Shown one piece after another: positions 5,317-5,395 of a DNA stretch of 5,395 nucleotides. Position numbers and translations under genes: made by a program. Origin of the DNA: Bacilli bacterium (GTDB lineage: Bacteria; Bacillota_I; Bacilli_A; RF39; UBA660). The DNA lies in contig JAEDNL010000058.1 of the NCBI GenBank assembly GCA_016302505.1, forward strand, positions 1 through 5,395, written 5' to 3'. Within the stretch, counting starts at the first letter, position 1. Each line of letters starts with the position of its first letter. A model generated the notes under the pieces. That model did not search any database and had not been told where the DNA came from. It saw nothing but the letters and a program-made list of their open reading frames with translations.

Positions 5317-5395
5317 TTCTTTTTTAATTTATATGTAATTCCAGCAACTGCAAGTGCACTTAATAAAAGTCCTAAAGCTACGTAACCAATACCAT
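5313..5395 (-). CDS. C-terminal end of a probable sortase-anchored surface protein (5' part outside window)
   Basis: Only the last 27 codons and two bases of a further codon are visible, ending in TAA (5315-5313). They encode GIGYVALGLLLS, then ALAVAGIT, then YKLKKN: a single hydrophobic helix of about 18-19 residues and a short basic tail at the very end. This is the usual ending of Gram-positive cell-wall sorting signals after the LPxTG-type motif. The partly visible codon before the first Gly has the form NAT (Asp, Asn, His or Tyr), compatible with the common TG-D/N-G sequence, but the motif itself lies outside the window. A simple tail-anchored membrane protein is the alternative. A terminator follows the stop. 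Confidence 0.65.
   Translation of the reverse strand, partial: GIGYVALGLLLSALAVAGITYKLKKN

Noticed and set aside
1..5395. Use of the Mycoplasma-type code (TGA = Trp), suggested by the extreme A+T bias.
   Set aside because: Tryptophan is TGG where checked, no in-frame TGA was met and all genes are of sensible length under the standard code. All visible stops are TAA, so nothing supports recoding.
1..5395. CRISPR array, tRNA, rRNA, insertion sequence or phage attachment site.
   Set aside because: No regularly spaced repeats, no tRNA-like cloverleaf, no transposase frame and no flanking direct repeats were seen.

Overview
The window is very A+T-rich (about three quarters A+T by eye), with strong purine-rich Shine-Dalgarno sites, extended -10 promoters, an S-box (SAM-I) riboswitch on metK, a SpoVB-like flippase, a DUF421/YetF-like protein, a TIGR04086/DUF3792-like membrane protein and what looks like the tail of a sortase-anchored surface protein. 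Together these point to a low-GC Gram-positive bacterium (Bacillota), perhaps a host-associated Bacilli or Clostridia lineage with a reduced genome. That placement is inference from gene content and composition. Tryptophan is TGG wherever checked, no in-frame TGA was met, and all five visible stops are TAA, so the standard bacterial code reads everything.

Left part (1-1610, all minus strand). A long open frame runs off the left edge. It has an N-terminal Rel/SpoT-type HD hydrolase domain fused to a C-terminal P-loop nucleoside/nucleotide-kinase-like domain. It has its own extended -10 promoter and a strong RBS. Immediately upstream, about 180 nt (1376-1552) contain no gene but look like an independent structured small RNA: own extended -10 promoter, 5' and 3' ends that pair in a long closing helix, internal hairpins, and a U-rich 3' end. 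Length and layout resemble 6S RNA, but I cannot assign the family.

Centre (1611-2885). A short, somewhat divergent metK (S-adenosylmethionine synthetase) is preceded by a recognisable SAM-I riboswitch with a terminator and a mutually exclusive antiterminator. SAM, the product of the enzyme, would therefore switch off its own synthesis. The metK promoter sits back to back with the start of a divergent flippase gene, which has no Shine-Dalgarno site and a TATAAT five bases before its ATG, suggesting a leaderless mRNA.

Right part (2885-5395). The SpoVB/MATE-like lipid flippase gene converges on, and overlaps by 11 bp, a DUF421 (YetF-like) membrane protein gene. A divergent 78-bp spacer leads to a four-helix TIGR04086-like protein, probably starting at a TTG. 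A bidirectional terminator separates it from the last 27 codons of a minus-strand gene whose product ends in a hydrophobic helix and a basic tail, like a cell-wall sorting signal. Apart from metK, the right half is envelope-related. No mobile element, CRISPR array, tRNA or rRNA was seen.
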